A DNA stretch of 64,000 nucleotides, taken from positions 1 to 64,000 of the forward strand of contig JBIIDH010000003.1 in assembly GCA_044238435.1 (NCBI GenBank). Direction: 5' to 3'. A model generated the notes under the pieces. That model was not told the DNA's origin and ran no database searches. It saw nothing but the letters and a program-made list of their open reading frames with translations. This DNA comes from VFMC01 sp044238435. Its GTDB lineage: Bacteria > Actinomycetota > Acidimicrobiia > Acidimicrobiales > Ilumatobacteraceae. This document shows, in pieces, positions 24,369 through 33,499 of the stretch (the first letter of the stretch is position 1; each line of letters begins with the position of its first letter). Position numbers and translations under genes: made by a program.

Positions 24369-25728
24369 TGACGGGCACGGCCTGCATCGCAGCCGCCACT
24401 GCTTCGTCGCTGAGGTCGAGATCGACCATGTTGCCGCTGAGGAACGACTCGTAGGCAGCCAGGTCGAGGTGGCCGTGACCGCACAGCGCGGTGAGGATCA
24501 CCTTCTCCTCGCCCGACTCCTTGCAGGCCAGCGCCTCGCGCACCGCAGCAGCGATGGCGTGGGTGGGCTCGGGTGCGGGCACGATGCCCTCGGTGCGGGC
24601 GAACTGCAGCGCTGCGGTAAAGCACTCGACCTGCGGGATGGCCACGGCTTCGGCCAGGCCGAGCTCGTAGATGTGGCTGACCAACGGCGACATGCCGTGG
24701 TAGCGCAGGCCGCCGGCGTGGATGGGGTCGGGGATGAACCCGTGGCCGAGGGTGTGCATCTTCATCAGCGGGGTCATGCCCGCAGTGTCGCCGAAGTCGT
24801 AGCGGTATTCGCCCTTGGTGAGGCTGGGGCAGGCAGCCGGTTCGACGCAGCGGATGGTCGGGTTCATCCGACCGGCCAACTTCTCGCGCAGGAACGGGAA
24901 GGCGAGGCCGCCGAAGTTCGAGCCGCCACCGGTGCAGCCCACCAGCACATCGGGCTGCTCGCCCACCTTGGCGAGCTGCAGCAGCGCCTCTTCACCGATG
25001 ATGGTCTGGTGCATCAGCACGTGGTTCAGCACGCTGCCCAACGCGTACCGCACCGTCGGGTCGGCCACGGCCATCGTCACCGCTTCGCTGATGGCGATAC
25101 CCAGGCTGCCGGGATGGTCGGGGTTCTCGGCCAGCAGCGAGCGGCCGTACTCGGTGATCGGCGACGGGCTCGAGTGCAGCGTCGCGCCGTAGATCTCCAT
25201 CATCGTGCGGCGATAGGGCTTCGAGCGGTAGCTGGCAGCGACCTGCCACACCTCGCACTCGAGGCCGTACTGCGCGCAGGCGAACGCCAGCGAGGTGCCC
25301 CACTGGCCCGCACCGGTCTCGGTGGTGAGCTTCCGCACACCCTCCTGCTTGTTGTAGTAGGCCTGCGGCACGGCGGTGTTCGGCTTGTGCGAACCAGCCG
25401 GGCTGACGCCCTCGTACTTGTAGTAGATGCGCGCCGGAGTGCCGAGCGCCTGCTCGAGACGGTGGGCACGGAACAGCGGGCTCGGCCGCCAGAGGCGATA
25501 GATGTCGAGCACCCCACCGGGGATGTCGACGTAGCTGGCGGACGTGACCTCCTGCTCGATGAGCGCCATCGGGAACAGCGGCGCAAAGTCGTCGGGACCA
25601 GCCGGCTGCAACGTGCCCGGGTGCAACGGCGGCGGGGGCGGCGACGGCAGGTCGGGGATGACGTTGTACCACTGGGTAGGCATCTCGTCTTCGGTGAGCA
25701 GGATCTTGTTGGGAACCTTGGCAGCCAT
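24358..25728 (-). CDS. trpB: TrpB2-type tryptophan synthase beta-like PLP enzyme
   Basis: 456 residues. It belongs to the longer TrpB2 group: N terminus KILLTEDEMPTQWYNVIPDL, the PLP lysine K115 in GSHKPNTA, the GAGQWG substrate loop and CTGGGSNFGG phosphate-binding loop, and an SGEEKVILTALCGHGHLDL end. The usual reaction is indole plus serine to tryptophan. TrpB2 may act without TrpA or on other thiol or amine nucleophiles. No trpA or other trp gene is nearby, so an alternative role is open. The start ATG 25728 gives the standard N terminus. It is convergent with the Rieske gene, overlapping by 11 bp. Confidence 0.9.
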   Translation of the reverse strand: MAAKVPNKILLTEDEMPTQWYNVIPDLPSPPPPPLHPGTLQPAGPDDFAPLFPMALIEQEVTSASYVDIPGGVLDIYRLWRPSPLFRAHRLEQALGTPARIYYKYEGVSPAGSHKPNTAVPQAYYNKQEGVRKLTTETGAGQWGTSLAFACAQYGLECEVWQVAASYRSKPYRRTMMEIYGATLHSSPSPITEYGRSLLAENPDHPGSLGIAISEAVTMAVADPTVRYALGSVLNHVLMHQTIIGEEALLQLAKVGEQPDVLVGCTGGGSNFGGLAFPFLREKLAGRMNPTIRCVEPAACPSLTKGEYRYDFGDTAGMTPLMKMHTLGHGFIPDPIHAGGLRYHGMSPLVSHIYELGLAEAVAIPQVECFTAALQFARTEGIVPAPEPTHAIAAAVREALACKESGEEKVILTALCGHGHLDLAAYESFLSGNMVDLDLSDEAVAAAMQAVPVINA

Positions 25729-25801
25729 GCCGGGCAAGGTAGCCGATCCGGGCAGGCCGATGGTCAGGTGAACGAGCGAGTGGTTGCGCGCACCGGGAAC
25801 T

Positions 25802-25850
25802 CCCCATCCGACGCCCCCATCCGACGCCCCCATCCGACGCCCCCATCCGA
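25802..25850. repeat. 13-bp tandem repeat, 3.8 copies
   Basis: Units of CCCCATCCGACGC at 25802, 25815 and 25828, then a partial copy at 25841-25850. They lie in the gap between the HNH gene 3' end and the TrpB2 start. Any effect on TrpB2 expression is unknown. Confidence 0.9.
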
Positions 25851-25876
25851 GCATGGCCACCCGGCGCAGGGCCGGT

Positions 25877-27228
25877 TCATGCCGCGACCGTGTCGAGCCG
25901 TGAGATCTCGGTGCCGTCGGGCCGGTACACGTGCCAGCAGCCCTGTTCGTCGCGCCGCACGCTGTAGCCCTGACGCTTGAGAAGGTTGTGGTGTCCGCAC
26001 GCCGGCCCACCGTCGTCGTGGTCGGTGCGGCCGCCCTCGAACGCCCACCCGCGGAGGTGATCGGCCTGCAATCGACCAGGCGGTGCATTGCAGCCAGGCC
26101 ACAGACATCGTCGTTCGAGCAGCAGCACGGCCTCACGGGCGCCACCGCGGAACAGGCGCGACCGGCGGCCGAGATCGACGATCCGGCCTGCCGAGTCGAG
26201 CACCACCCGGCGCAGCCGACCCACCAGCAGCGCGGCCGACACGTCGGCCCGCGGCAGTTGCACCCCGTCGACCGTCTCGCACCGCCGCCACAGCACTTCG
26301 TCGGGTGACCTCGGCGCCGTGCCAGCCCCAGTCGGGCCAGCACCACGTTGGCCAGCACCAGTCGGGCCAGCGCCTGTCAGGCCGGCACCAGCGGCCTCGG
26401 CGAGCAGTTCGGCTGCCGTATGGGCGTCGACCACCACGTTCACCAACGGCTCACCCGACCGTGGCACGCCCGGCGCCGAAGCCGCCGCGGCGAAGACGGC
26501 GACGAGCGCGTCGAACCGGCGCTGAGCGTCGGTGCGGGGCAGGAACCCGCGGGCCAGGTCGGCGCCCACCTGCTGGCGCGCCTCGGCCCAGTCGGTGAGG
26601 AACTCGGCCTCGCAGAAGCGGTCGAACACCTCGCGCAGCACGGCACCGTCGTACGCACCGCCGTTGGCCCGCACCACCACCTCGTCGCCCACCTGCAGCA
26701 CGGTCGCGTTGCGACGCCGGTGCACATCCTGCTGACTGCGTGCCGCGCCATCGGCGTCGGCTGCTGCCACCCACCGCCGCACCAGTACGGCGAACTCGTC
26801 GGCGCGCAGCCGCAACACCTGGGCCCCGAACAACTCGTCGGCCTCACCCACCTGGTCGCGACAGCGCGGGTTGCGCTCGACCTCACCCAAGGCCGCGAGG
26901 TGCGCCAGACCGACCCGTCCGTCCTCGGCCAGCAACCGCACCGAGGGCAAGCGCCTCAGCACCCGGCCCAGACGCAGCAACCCCTTCGACTCGGACACCG
27001 ACCAGCCGAACATCGCCCGCCCCCACGCGGCAGCATCGACATGACCGTCGTCGAGGTGCAGCCCCCGGCGACCCAGTTCGGCCAGCAGCACGCCACCGCC
27101 ACCTCGGCCTGGCGGCGCAACCGCTCGGCCTGGGCGACGAACGCGACGACGTCGGCCGAGGCGAGTGCCTCGAACTCGGGGACAGCGAAGCCCGGTGCGT
27201 CGGTTCGTGCTGCAGCCAGCGACTCCAT
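25877..27228 (-). pseudogene. DUF222/13E12-type HNH endonuclease, frameshifted
   Basis: The main frame (25877-27091) encodes a DUF222 domain and a C-terminal HNH nuclease: CLWPGC, LQADH, and GPACGHHN with a zinc-binding Cys/His set. The expected N terminus (MESLAAARTDAPGF... AERLRRQAEVAVA) is encoded in another frame from ATG 27228. The two join at 27090-27100 in a GGTGGCGGTGGCG run, so a small indel splits the gene. If 27091 (GTG) were the true start, the protein would lack its usual first 45 residues. The family is a repeated, mobile-looking actinobacterial set. The coding repeat GAGPT/GAGLT (26323-26382) lies between the domains. Confidence 0.72.
26323..26382. repeat. 15-bp degenerate tandem repeat in the HNH gene
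   Basis: Four units based on CAGCACCAGTCGGGC encode the GAGPT-type pentapeptides between the DUF222 and HNH domains. Single-base differences between units show divergence after duplication. Confidence 0.8.
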
Positions 27229-27312
27229 GCGCACACCCTGCCAGCGGGGTGTGACACGGTTTCCTGCGCAGCGTTCGTCGCGATCAGGCGGCCGATACGT
27301 GCCGGCGACGAC

Positions 27313-27963
27313 TCAGGCCGGGCCCGCCTCGTCGACCACGGCCATCACGTCGAGGCCGGCGAACCGGCCCTGCAGGTCGGGCACCTCGGCCACCGGATCG
27401 TCGACGTCGTCGTACTCCAACCGCAGCGCGCGGCTCATCGTGGCGTGCATCGCATAGGTGGCTGTGATGTACGTGAACTCGAGGATCTCCTCGTCGCTGA
27501 GGTGCTGCTGCAACGCGGCGAACACCGCATCGGGCACGCGGCCGTGCTGCAGGACCAGGCAGTCGGTGTAGGCCAGAACGGCACGTTCGGCAGGCGACCA
27601 GCAGTCGGCCACGCTCCACGCCGGCAGCGCGTCGACCTGCTCGTCGGTGAACCCCACGTCGCGGCACGCCTTGCAGTGCTGGCTGAACACGAAGCGACTG
27701 CCCACCAGGAACCCGGCGCGCGTCTGGCCGAGCTCGCGCAGCTTCGGGGCAAGGCGCCGATCGGGTGAGCGGTAGAACTGGAACCCCGCCGTGGTGTGGT
27801 CGAAGGCGTCGGGCACCAGCGCGAACACGGTCCACCAGTTGCCCGGTGTGCCCGACGCCGTGCCGGGATCGACCACCGGGTCGCGGTCGCCGAACAGCAT
27901 GCGGTACATCGCCTGGGCGAACGGGTGGGCGTCGTCGCGGCCCACCTCACGCAGCCGGGGCAC
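27313..27963 (-). CDS. Carboxymuconolactone decarboxylase/AhpD-like protein
   Basis: 216 residues. The central HCKAC (C97, C100) with the surrounding RAGFLVGSRFVFSQ and TDCLVLQHGRVPDAVFAAL helices resembles the CMD/AhpD fold, where the CxxC pair reduces peroxides or partner proteins. It could equally be a decarboxylase-like protein without redox activity. GTG 27963 follows an AAGG ribosome site. The VOC gene ends 3 bp upstream, so the two are one transcript. Confidence 0.78.
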   Translation of the reverse strand: MPRLREVGRDDAHPFAQAMYRMLFGDRDPVVDPGTASGTPGNWWTVFALVPDAFDHTTAGFQFYRSPDRRLAPKLRELGQTRAGFLVGSRFVFSQHCKACRDVGFTDEQVDALPAWSVADCWSPAERAVLAYTDCLVLQHGRVPDAVFAALQQHLSDEEILEFTYITATYAMHATMSRALRLEYDDVDDPVAEVPDLQGRFAGLDVMAVVDEAGPA

Positions 27964-27966
27964 GGC

Positions 27967-28467
27967 TCAGACCTTCGAGTTCTCGAGCACGTCGGCGGTG
28001 AGCAGCCGGTGCGCCTCGGGCGGGTTCGGCGTGAAGCCGGGCGTGTCGCGGCACAACTCGACCATGATGCCGTTGGGGTCGACGTAGTACAGCGAGTGGC
28101 ACCAACCGTGGTCGACCTCCATCAACGGGGTGACGCCGGCAGCGGTCATGCGGGCCCGCACCTCCTCCTGCTGTTCGGCGGTTGCCCGGAACGCGCAGTG
28201 GTTCACCCACACCGGCACGCCCACGCTGTCGGCCAGGTCGGTCTTCCACTCGGGCTGCTCGCCCACACCCTCGAACTGGAAGAAGGCGATGGCCTCGTGG
28301 TTGCCGGCGCTGTCGGGGCCGATGTCGAAGAAGATGTGCCGCATCCACGTGCTCTCGCCGTGGGCCTGCACCTCGGTGTGCACGAGCGGGAAGCCCATCA
28401 GGTCTTCGTAGAAGTGCGTCGTGGCTTCGACGTCGCGGGTGGCGTAGGCAACATGGTGCAGCGGCAT
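27967..28467 (-). CDS. VOC-family (glyoxalase/extradiol dioxygenase-like) protein
   Basis: 166 residues, one full vicinal-oxygen-chelate domain of two beta-alpha-beta-beta-beta units. Likely metal ligands: H4 or H5 in the opening LHHVAYATRD, His in WVNHCAF, and the Glu of GIMVELC near residue 140. The segment LYYVDPNGIMVEL is typical of 2,3-dihydroxybiphenyl dioxygenase-like or glyoxalase proteins. The substrate is unknown. It is immediately upstream of the CMD-like gene, suggesting a small catabolic or detoxification pair. Confidence 0.85.
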   Translation of the reverse strand: MPLHHVAYATRDVEATTHFYEDLMGFPLVHTEVQAHGESTWMRHIFFDIGPDSAGNHEAIAFFQFEGVGEQPEWKTDLADSVGVPVWVNHCAFRATAEQQEEVRARMTAAGVTPLMEVDHGWCHSLYYVDPNGIMVELCRDTPGFTPNPPEAHRLLTADVLENSKV

Positions 28468-28489
28468 GCGCGGACGTTACCGCGACGCG

Positions 28490-29410
28490 TCAAGCGATGG
28501 CTTCGTCGAGCGCGAGGCCCACGTCGCGCGCCTCGCGCCACGCCAGCACGCCGAGGGCGGCCAGCACCACGCCCATCGCGATGGACTGCAGCAGGCTGAC
28601 CTTCTCGCCGAGGAACACCCATGCCGCGATGGTGGCGCCAACCGGCTCGGCCTGGATGAGCAGCGACGACACCGAGGCGTCGACGCGCGGATGCGCCCAC
28701 GTGAGCAGACCGTGGCCCGCGATGCCCGGCCCCAGCGACAGCAGCACCACCCACACCCAGCCCGATCGGTCGAGGCTGTCGATCGGCTGGTCGACGAACG
28801 GCATCACCGCCGACACCGTGACGGCCCCCACCACCGACATCACCAGCATGAAGCGGAAGGTCTCGATGCCTTCGCGGGCCCGCTTGGCCAGCAGCAGATA
28901 CGCCACCCAGATGAGCAGCGAGACAACGGCCCACACGTAGCCCACGGCGAGGTTCGTCGTCTGCTCGTCGTCGGTCGGCGCAGCGAGCACCGCCACCACC
29001 ACACCACTGACGGCAGTGATGGCGCACATCACCTTCACGGTGGTGAGGCGCTCGCCCATGAACAGCACTGCGATGGGCAACGCCACCACCGGCGTGAGCG
29101 CACCGATGATGAGTGCCACCGCCACGCTCACGTACTGCAGCGCGGTGAAGAAGGTGCAGATGTTCAGGCCGAACAGCACACCGAGCGGCGCCGCTCGACG
29201 GAAGTCGGCCCGGCTCGGCCATCGCTTCAGCACGAGCGCGATCAGCACGAGCACGGCCGTGGCAACCCACATGCGCCAGAACGACAGCACCACGCCGCCC
29301 ACGCCGGTGGCCTTGCCGAGCACACCACCGAACGACCAGAAGGCGGTTGCTCCCAGCACGGCGAGCAGCCCGAGACCACGCTCGTGCGGCGAGGTGGTGT
29401 CGGCCGGCAT
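28490..29410 (-). CDS. EamA/DMT-family transporter
   Basis: 306 residues with ten hydrophobic helices arranged as two EamA repeats: first repeat opening LLAVLGATAFWSFGGVLGK, second repeat about 150-285 with AVGYVWAVVSLLIWVAYLLLAK. Drug/metabolite transporters of this type export amino acids, nucleosides or unknown metabolites. No substrate can be named. It is transcribed in the same direction as the DsbA-like gene upstream, 24 bp away. Confidence 0.9.
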   Translation of the reverse strand: MPADTTSPHERGLGLLAVLGATAFWSFGGVLGKATGVGGVVLSFWRMWVATAVLVLIALVLKRWPSRADFRRAAPLGVLFGLNICTFFTALQYVSVAVALIIGALTPVVALPIAVLFMGERLTTVKVMCAITAVSGVVVAVLAAPTDDEQTTNLAVGYVWAVVSLLIWVAYLLLAKRAREGIETFRFMLVMSVVGAVTVSAVMPFVDQPIDSLDRSGWVWVVLLSLGPGIAGHGLLTWAHPRVDASVSSLLIQAEPVGATIAAWVFLGEKVSLLQSIAMGVVLAALGVLAWREARDVGLALDEAIA

Positions 29411-29434
29411 CGCTGCCGACCCTAGTGGGGCCGG

Positions 29435-30046
29435 TCAGGCGGGCGGGGTGAAGTCGGGGTCCTCGGTGCGGGTGCGCTTCAGTTCCCAGAACCCGTCGAC
29501 GCCGGCCATCATCGTGAGGCCGTCCCACAGTCGAAGCGCATCGTCGAGCGGCGGGCGGCGGGTGATGACCGGCCCGAAGAACCCCACTCGCTTACCGGCG
29601 GGCGTGACGAAACCGAGGATGGGCGTGCCCACGTCGTTGCCGGTGAGCGACAGGCCGTCGTCCATCGACGCGCGAATGACGCTGTCCCACGACTCGTCGG
29701 TGGCCGCCGACGCATGCGCTGTGTCGAGCCCGGCCTCGGCCAGCAATGCCGCGGCGTCGACGGTGCGCTCGCCGCGATGGTGGATGTGCTCGCCGAACAC
29801 GGTGTAGAGGCCGCCGAGCGGGGCAGCACCCTCGGCAGCCCGAACCGACTCCATCACCCGCAGCAGGCCGTGGGTGGCCGCTGCCGGTTCGTACCACGGC
29901 GACTCGGGGCCGATGCCGTTCTTCAGCAGCAGGCTGATCGGGCGCCACGTCACATCGACGTTGCGGTGCGGGGCGATGTCGGTGACCCAACGGGAGGTGA
30001 CCCAGCACCAGGGGCAGATGGGATCGATCCAGAACTCGAGTTGCAT
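29435..30046 (-). CDS. DsbA-like oxidoreductase, mycothiol-dependent nitroreductase (Rv2466c) type
   Basis: 203 residues. The thioredoxin-like start carries CPWC (C11 and C14) in EFWIDPICPWCWVTSRW, matching the mycobacterial Rv2466c group rather than periplasmic DsbA. A helical insert follows and there is no signal peptide. Rv2466c uses mycothiol and mycoredoxin to keep its active site reduced and reacts with nitro compounds. Presence of this group supports an actinobacterial, mycothiol-containing host. Start ATG 30046. It is divergent from the iron transporter operon. Confidence 0.88.
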   Translation of the reverse strand: MQLEFWIDPICPWCWVTSRWVTDIAPHRNVDVTWRPISLLLKNGIGPESPWYEPAAATHGLLRVMESVRAAEGAAPLGGLYTVFGEHIHHRGERTVDAAALLAEAGLDTAHASAATDESWDSVIRASMDDGLSLTGNDVGTPILGFVTPAGKRVGFFGPVITRRPPLDDALRLWDGLTMMAGVDGFWELKRTRTEDPDFTPPA

Positions 30047-30103
30047 GCGCCGAGGCTAGACCGGATGGGCCGAACGGTGGGTTGCCACCTCCTGCCCCGA
30101 TAT

Positions 30104-30119
30104 GTAAGGCTTGCTTTAC
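30104..30119 (+). promoter_or_regulatory. Candidate DtxR/IdeR-type iron box
   Basis: GTAAGGCTTGCTTTAC is a near-palindrome (GTAA.GC..GC.TTAC). It resembles the degenerate half of the DtxR/IdeR iron box (TTAGGTTAGGCTAACCTAA). It lies directly before ATG 30121 of the iron-binding lipoprotein, with no ribosome site between, so the transcript may be leaderless. Confidence 0.5.
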
Positions 30120-30120
30120 T

Positions 30121-31146
30121 ATGCGAAACAGGTACTCCTTCTTGCTGGCCGCAACCCTGCTGATCGCCACGACGGCGCTCGCGGCGTGCGGTGGCGACGA
30201 CGAGTCGACCGGCGGTGCCGATCGGCAGGTCGTCACCGTGTACACCGGCCGGCACTACGGCATCGAGCCAGTGTTCGAGGCGTTCACCGCTGCCACCGGC
30301 ATCGAGGTTCGTTTCACCACCGGCAAGGACCCCGAGTTGCGCGAGCGACTCGTCGCCGAGGGCAAGAACACACCGGCCGATCTGCTGATGGCAGCCGACG
30401 CCGCCAACATCGAACTCGCTGCCCAGGCCGGCGCACTCGCATCGATCGACAGCGACGTGCTCGACAGGGCGGTGCCGGAGGAACTGCGCAGCGCCGACGG
30501 CACCTGGTACGCCCTCAGCCGCCGGGCCCGCGTGGTGGCGTACTCCACCGAGCGCGTCACCGAACCGCCCACCACCTACGCCGCCATCGGCGACCCGCAG
30601 TGGAAGGGGCGGTTGTGCCTGCGGCCGAGCACCCACCCGTACACCCAGTCGCTCGTCGCCTCGCTGATCGCCAACCTGGGCGAGCCGGCTGCGCTGGCGC
30701 TCGTCGAGTCGTGGGTCGCCAACGATCCGCTCTACATCGACAGCGACACCGACATCTACAAGGCCGTCGCTGCCGGCGAGTGCGACGTGGCCATCGCCAA
30801 CACCTATTACCTCGGGCGCCTGCTGACGGACGACCCGACCTTCCCGGTGGCCATCAGCTGGCCCGACCAGGAGGCCAGCGGCACCCACGTGAACATCAGC
30901 GCGGCCGCGGTCACCACCCACGCACCGAACCCCGAGGGTGCCCGACGGCTGCTCGAGTGGCTCGCCACCGATGGCCAGCAGCAGTTCAGCGATGCGAACT
31001 TCGAGTACCCGGCCGACCCCACCGTGACGCCCATCGCGGTGGTCGCCGGGTGGGGTGAGTTCACCGCCGATCTCGGCTCGGTGCTGCGCCTCGGCGAACT
31101 GAACCCGAGCGCCGTCGACCTGCTGTCAGAGGCCGGCTACGAGTGA
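30121..31146 (+). CDS. Fe(III) ABC transporter substrate-binding lipoprotein
   Basis: 341 residues. A lipoprotein signal (LLIATTALAAC) is followed by VVTVYTGRHYGIEPVFEAF and GLCLRPS-like and NTYYLGRL segments. The two adjacent Tyr residues (NTYY) match the iron-ligand tyrosines of FbpA/FutA proteins, and the RHYG opening matches FutA-like binding proteins. It captures ferric iron for the permease and ATPase that follow. The ATG at 30121 has no ribosome site but lies just after a candidate iron box. The permease start overlaps its stop (GTGA). Confidence 0.9.
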   Translation: MRNRYSFLLAATLLIATTALAACGGDDESTGGADRQVVTVYTGRHYGIEPVFEAFTAATGIEVRFTTGKDPELRERLVAEGKNTPADLLMAADAANIELAAQAGALASIDSDVLDRAVPEELRSADGTWYALSRRARVVAYSTERVTEPPTTYAAIGDPQWKGRLCLRPSTHPYTQSLVASLIANLGEPAALALVESWVANDPLYIDSDTDIYKAVAAGECDVAIANTYYLGRLLTDDPTFPVAISWPDQEASGTHVNISAAAVTTHAPNPEGARRLLEWLATDGQQQFSDANFEYPADPTVTPIAVVAGWGEFTADLGSVLRLGELNPSAVDLLSEAGYE

Positions 31147-32717
31147 CGGTCACGGCCCGCACCCTGCCGGGCTGGGTCGCCGTCACCGCGGTGGCGGCGG
31201 CGCTCGCCGCGCCGGTTGCGGTGGTGGCGTGGTCGCTCACCGACCCCGACACCGAGATCTGGCAGCAGCTCTGGCGCACCCGGCTGCCCGGCATGCTGCG
31301 CGAGACGCTCGTGCTGTCGGTCGCCGTGCTGGCAGGCACGCTGGTCCTGGGCACCGCCCTCGCCTGGCTGGTGACGGCGTACGAGTTCCGCGGCCGGCGG
31401 GTGCTGGGGTGGCTGCTGGTCACCCCCCTCGCCGTGCCCGGCTACGTGCTCGGGTTCGTGTGGCTCGACACGTTGGCCGACCCGCTGGGCGCTCGCGGTG
31501 TGCGCAGCATCTGGGTGTGCGCCGCCGTGCTCACGCTCACGCTGTACCCGTACGTGTACCTGTTCGCCCGCGCCGCGTTCCGCGACCAGGCCCAGGCGGC
31601 GGTGGCGGCGGCCCGCAGCCTGGGGGCGTCGCGACGGCGCACGTTCTGGCGTGTCGTCCTCCCGGCGGCGCGTCCGTCGCTCGCCGCCGGCGCCGCGCTG
31701 GTGGCCATGGAGGTGCTCACCGACATCGGCACTGTGCGGTTGTTCAACGTGAGCACCGTGGCCGACGGGGTGCTGCGTGTGTGGTTCGGAAGCGGCGACC
31801 GCGATGCCGCCACCGAGTTGGCGATGGTGCTCGTCGTGGCGGCAGTGGGCTTGATCGCGCTCGAGCGCGGCCTGCGTGGCGGCGCCCGCTACACCCAGCA
31901 CGGTGCACGTCGCGGACCGAACACCCGGCCGCTGCGCGGCGCCGGCGCCGTCGCTGCCTTGACGGGGGCCGCGCTCGTCCTCGGCGCCGCTGTGATGATG
32001 CCCGTGGCGCGCCTGATCTCGTGGGCCGCCGAGGCACGCCGCGACGGGGACACGCAGACGGTTGCCGGCGGTCTCGGTCATCACCTCACCAACACCCTGC
32101 AGGTGGCGGCGTGGGCGACCGCGGTGTGCATCGGCGTGGGCACCGGGCTGGCACTTGCGGCTCGCCGACGCGGTCGCGCCGGTGCTGTGCTGGCCCGCGT
32201 GGCGAGCCTCGGGTACGCGGTGCCGGGGCCGGTGGTGGCCATCGGCGTCGTCGTCACGCTGGCGGCGCTCGACCGGCGCGGCTGGGTGCCGGGCGGGGTG
32301 CTGCTGGTGGGGTCGCTGGTCGGTTTGATCTACGGCCTGGCCGTGCGGTTCCTGGCAGTCGGCTACCAGGGTGTCGACGCCGGCCTGGCGGCGGTGCCCG
32401 CTCACGCTGTCGACAGCGCGCGCACGCTGGGTGCCCGGCCGTGGCGGGTGGCGCTGCGGGTGGAACTGCCCCAGGCACGTGCCGCCCTGCTGGCTGCGGC
32501 AGCACTGGTGGCGGTCGACACGGTGAAGGAGTTGCCCATCACGCTGCTGCTGCGCCCCTTCGGCACCGACACGCTGTCGGTGTGGGTGTGGCAGGCCACG
32601 TCGGAGAGCCTGTGGGTGCAGGCGGCGTTGCCGTCGCTCGCCATCGTGGCAGTGGGTATGGTGCCGGTCGCTGCGCTGTTGTGGGCGCTCGAGCGAGGGG
32701 CGCGGGTGACGTCATGA
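31143..32717 (+). CDS. Fe(III) ABC transporter permease (FbpB type)
   Basis: 524 residues, a fused permease with two repeats of six membrane segments. Each has the cytoplasmic coupling loop (VAAARSLGASRRRTFWRVVLP about residue 160; VDSARTLGARPWRVALRVELP about 425). This is the single-chain permease usual for FbpABC-type ferric iron importers. Start GTG 31143 overlaps the previous stop, and its own stop overlaps the ATPase start (ATGA). Confidence 0.92.
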   Translation: MTVTARTLPGWVAVTAVAAALAAPVAVVAWSLTDPDTEIWQQLWRTRLPGMLRETLVLSVAVLAGTLVLGTALAWLVTAYEFRGRRVLGWLLVTPLAVPGYVLGFVWLDTLADPLGARGVRSIWVCAAVLTLTLYPYVYLFARAAFRDQAQAAVAAARSLGASRRRTFWRVVLPAARPSLAAGAALVAMEVLTDIGTVRLFNVSTVADGVLRVWFGSGDRDAATELAMVLVVAAVGLIALERGLRGGARYTQHGARRGPNTRPLRGAGAVAALTGAALVLGAAVMMPVARLISWAAEARRDGDTQTVAGGLGHHLTNTLQVAAWATAVCIGVGTGLALAARRRGRAGAVLARVASLGYAVPGPVVAIGVVVTLAALDRRGWVPGGVLLVGSLVGLIYGLAVRFLAVGYQGVDAGLAAVPAHAVDSARTLGARPWRVALRVELPQARAALLAAAALVAVDTVKELPITLLLRPFGTDTLSVWVWQATSESLWVQAALPSLAIVAVGMVPVAALLWALERGARVTS

Positions 32718-33448
32718 CAGCACCGGAGTCGATGGCCCTGCGGGTGGCCGGCCTCACCTGTCGCTACGGCACGCACGTGGTGGTCGACGACGTGTCGTTC
32801 GACGTGCGGGCGGGCGAACTGCTCGCACTGGTGGGTCCGAGCGGATGCGGCAAGTCGACGCTGCTGCGCGCCGTCGCCGGGCTCGAACCTGCGGCGGCCG
32901 GGCGTGTGTGGCTGGGCGAGCGAGATGTCACTGCGCTCGAGGCCGAGCAGCGGCGCATCGGCCTCGTGTTCCAGGACCACGCGCTGTTCGGCCACATGCG
33001 CGTCGACGCGAACGTGGCGTTCGGCCTGCGCCACCTCCCCCGCGCCGAGCGTGCGGCTCGGGTCGACGAGGTGCTGCAGTTGGTGCGCCTCGCGCATACC
33101 GCCCGGCGGTACCCGCACGAGCTGTCGGGCGGCGAACAGCAACGCATCGCGCTGGCCCGCGCGCTGGCGCCGCGCCCGGGCGTGGTGCTGCTCGACGAGC
33201 CGTTCGCCAGCCTCGACGAGCAGTTGCGCGACGAGGTGCGCGTGGAGGTCGCCGCGGTGCTGGCCCAGCAGGGCACGGCGGCCGTCCTGGTCACCCACGA
33301 CCGCGCCGAGGCGCTCACGATGGGCCGACGAGTGGCGGTGATGAACGCCGGACGGTTGGTGCAGATCGGCCCGCCCGACGAGGTGTACGGACACCCGGCC
33401 GATGCCTTCGTGGAGGGATTCCTGGCCACCACGCGATGGCGGGCGTGA
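32714..33448 (+). CDS. Fe(III) ABC transporter ATP-binding protein (FbpC type)
   Basis: 244 residues. Walker A GPSGCGKST, Q-loop FQDHALF, signature LSGGEQQR, Walker B VVLLDEP and H-loop VTHD are all present. It is shorter than FbpC proteins with a C-terminal regulatory domain, so that control domain appears absent. It drives import through the permease at 31143. ATG 32714 overlaps the permease stop by 4 bp. It completes a self-contained iron uptake operon. Confidence 0.93.
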   Translation: MTAPESMALRVAGLTCRYGTHVVVDDVSFDVRAGELLALVGPSGCGKSTLLRAVAGLEPAAAGRVWLGERDVTALEAEQRRIGLVFQDHALFGHMRVDANVAFGLRHLPRAERAARVDEVLQLVRLAHTARRYPHELSGGEQQRIALARALAPRPGVVLLDEPFASLDEQLRDEVRVEVAAVLAQQGTAAVLVTHDRAEALTMGRRVAVMNAGRLVQIGPPDEVYGHPADAFVEGFLATTRWRA

Positions 33449-33456
33449 CCTCCGGC

Positions 33457-33487
33457 TGTCAAAGTTGACAAACTTGATCGGAATTAT
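33457..33487 (+). promoter_or_regulatory. Candidate Rrf2-type operator upstream of cysH
   Basis: The segment contains TGTCAAAGTTGACA (6-bp inverted repeat) and, 33478-33486, TCGGAATTA, also found before the Rrf2 gene. TTGATCGGAATTATCAG (33474-33490) is nearly symmetric about GGAAT. It sits 15-40 bp before the cysH start. Confidence 0.5.
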
Positions 33488-33499
33488 CAGAATGCGGCG

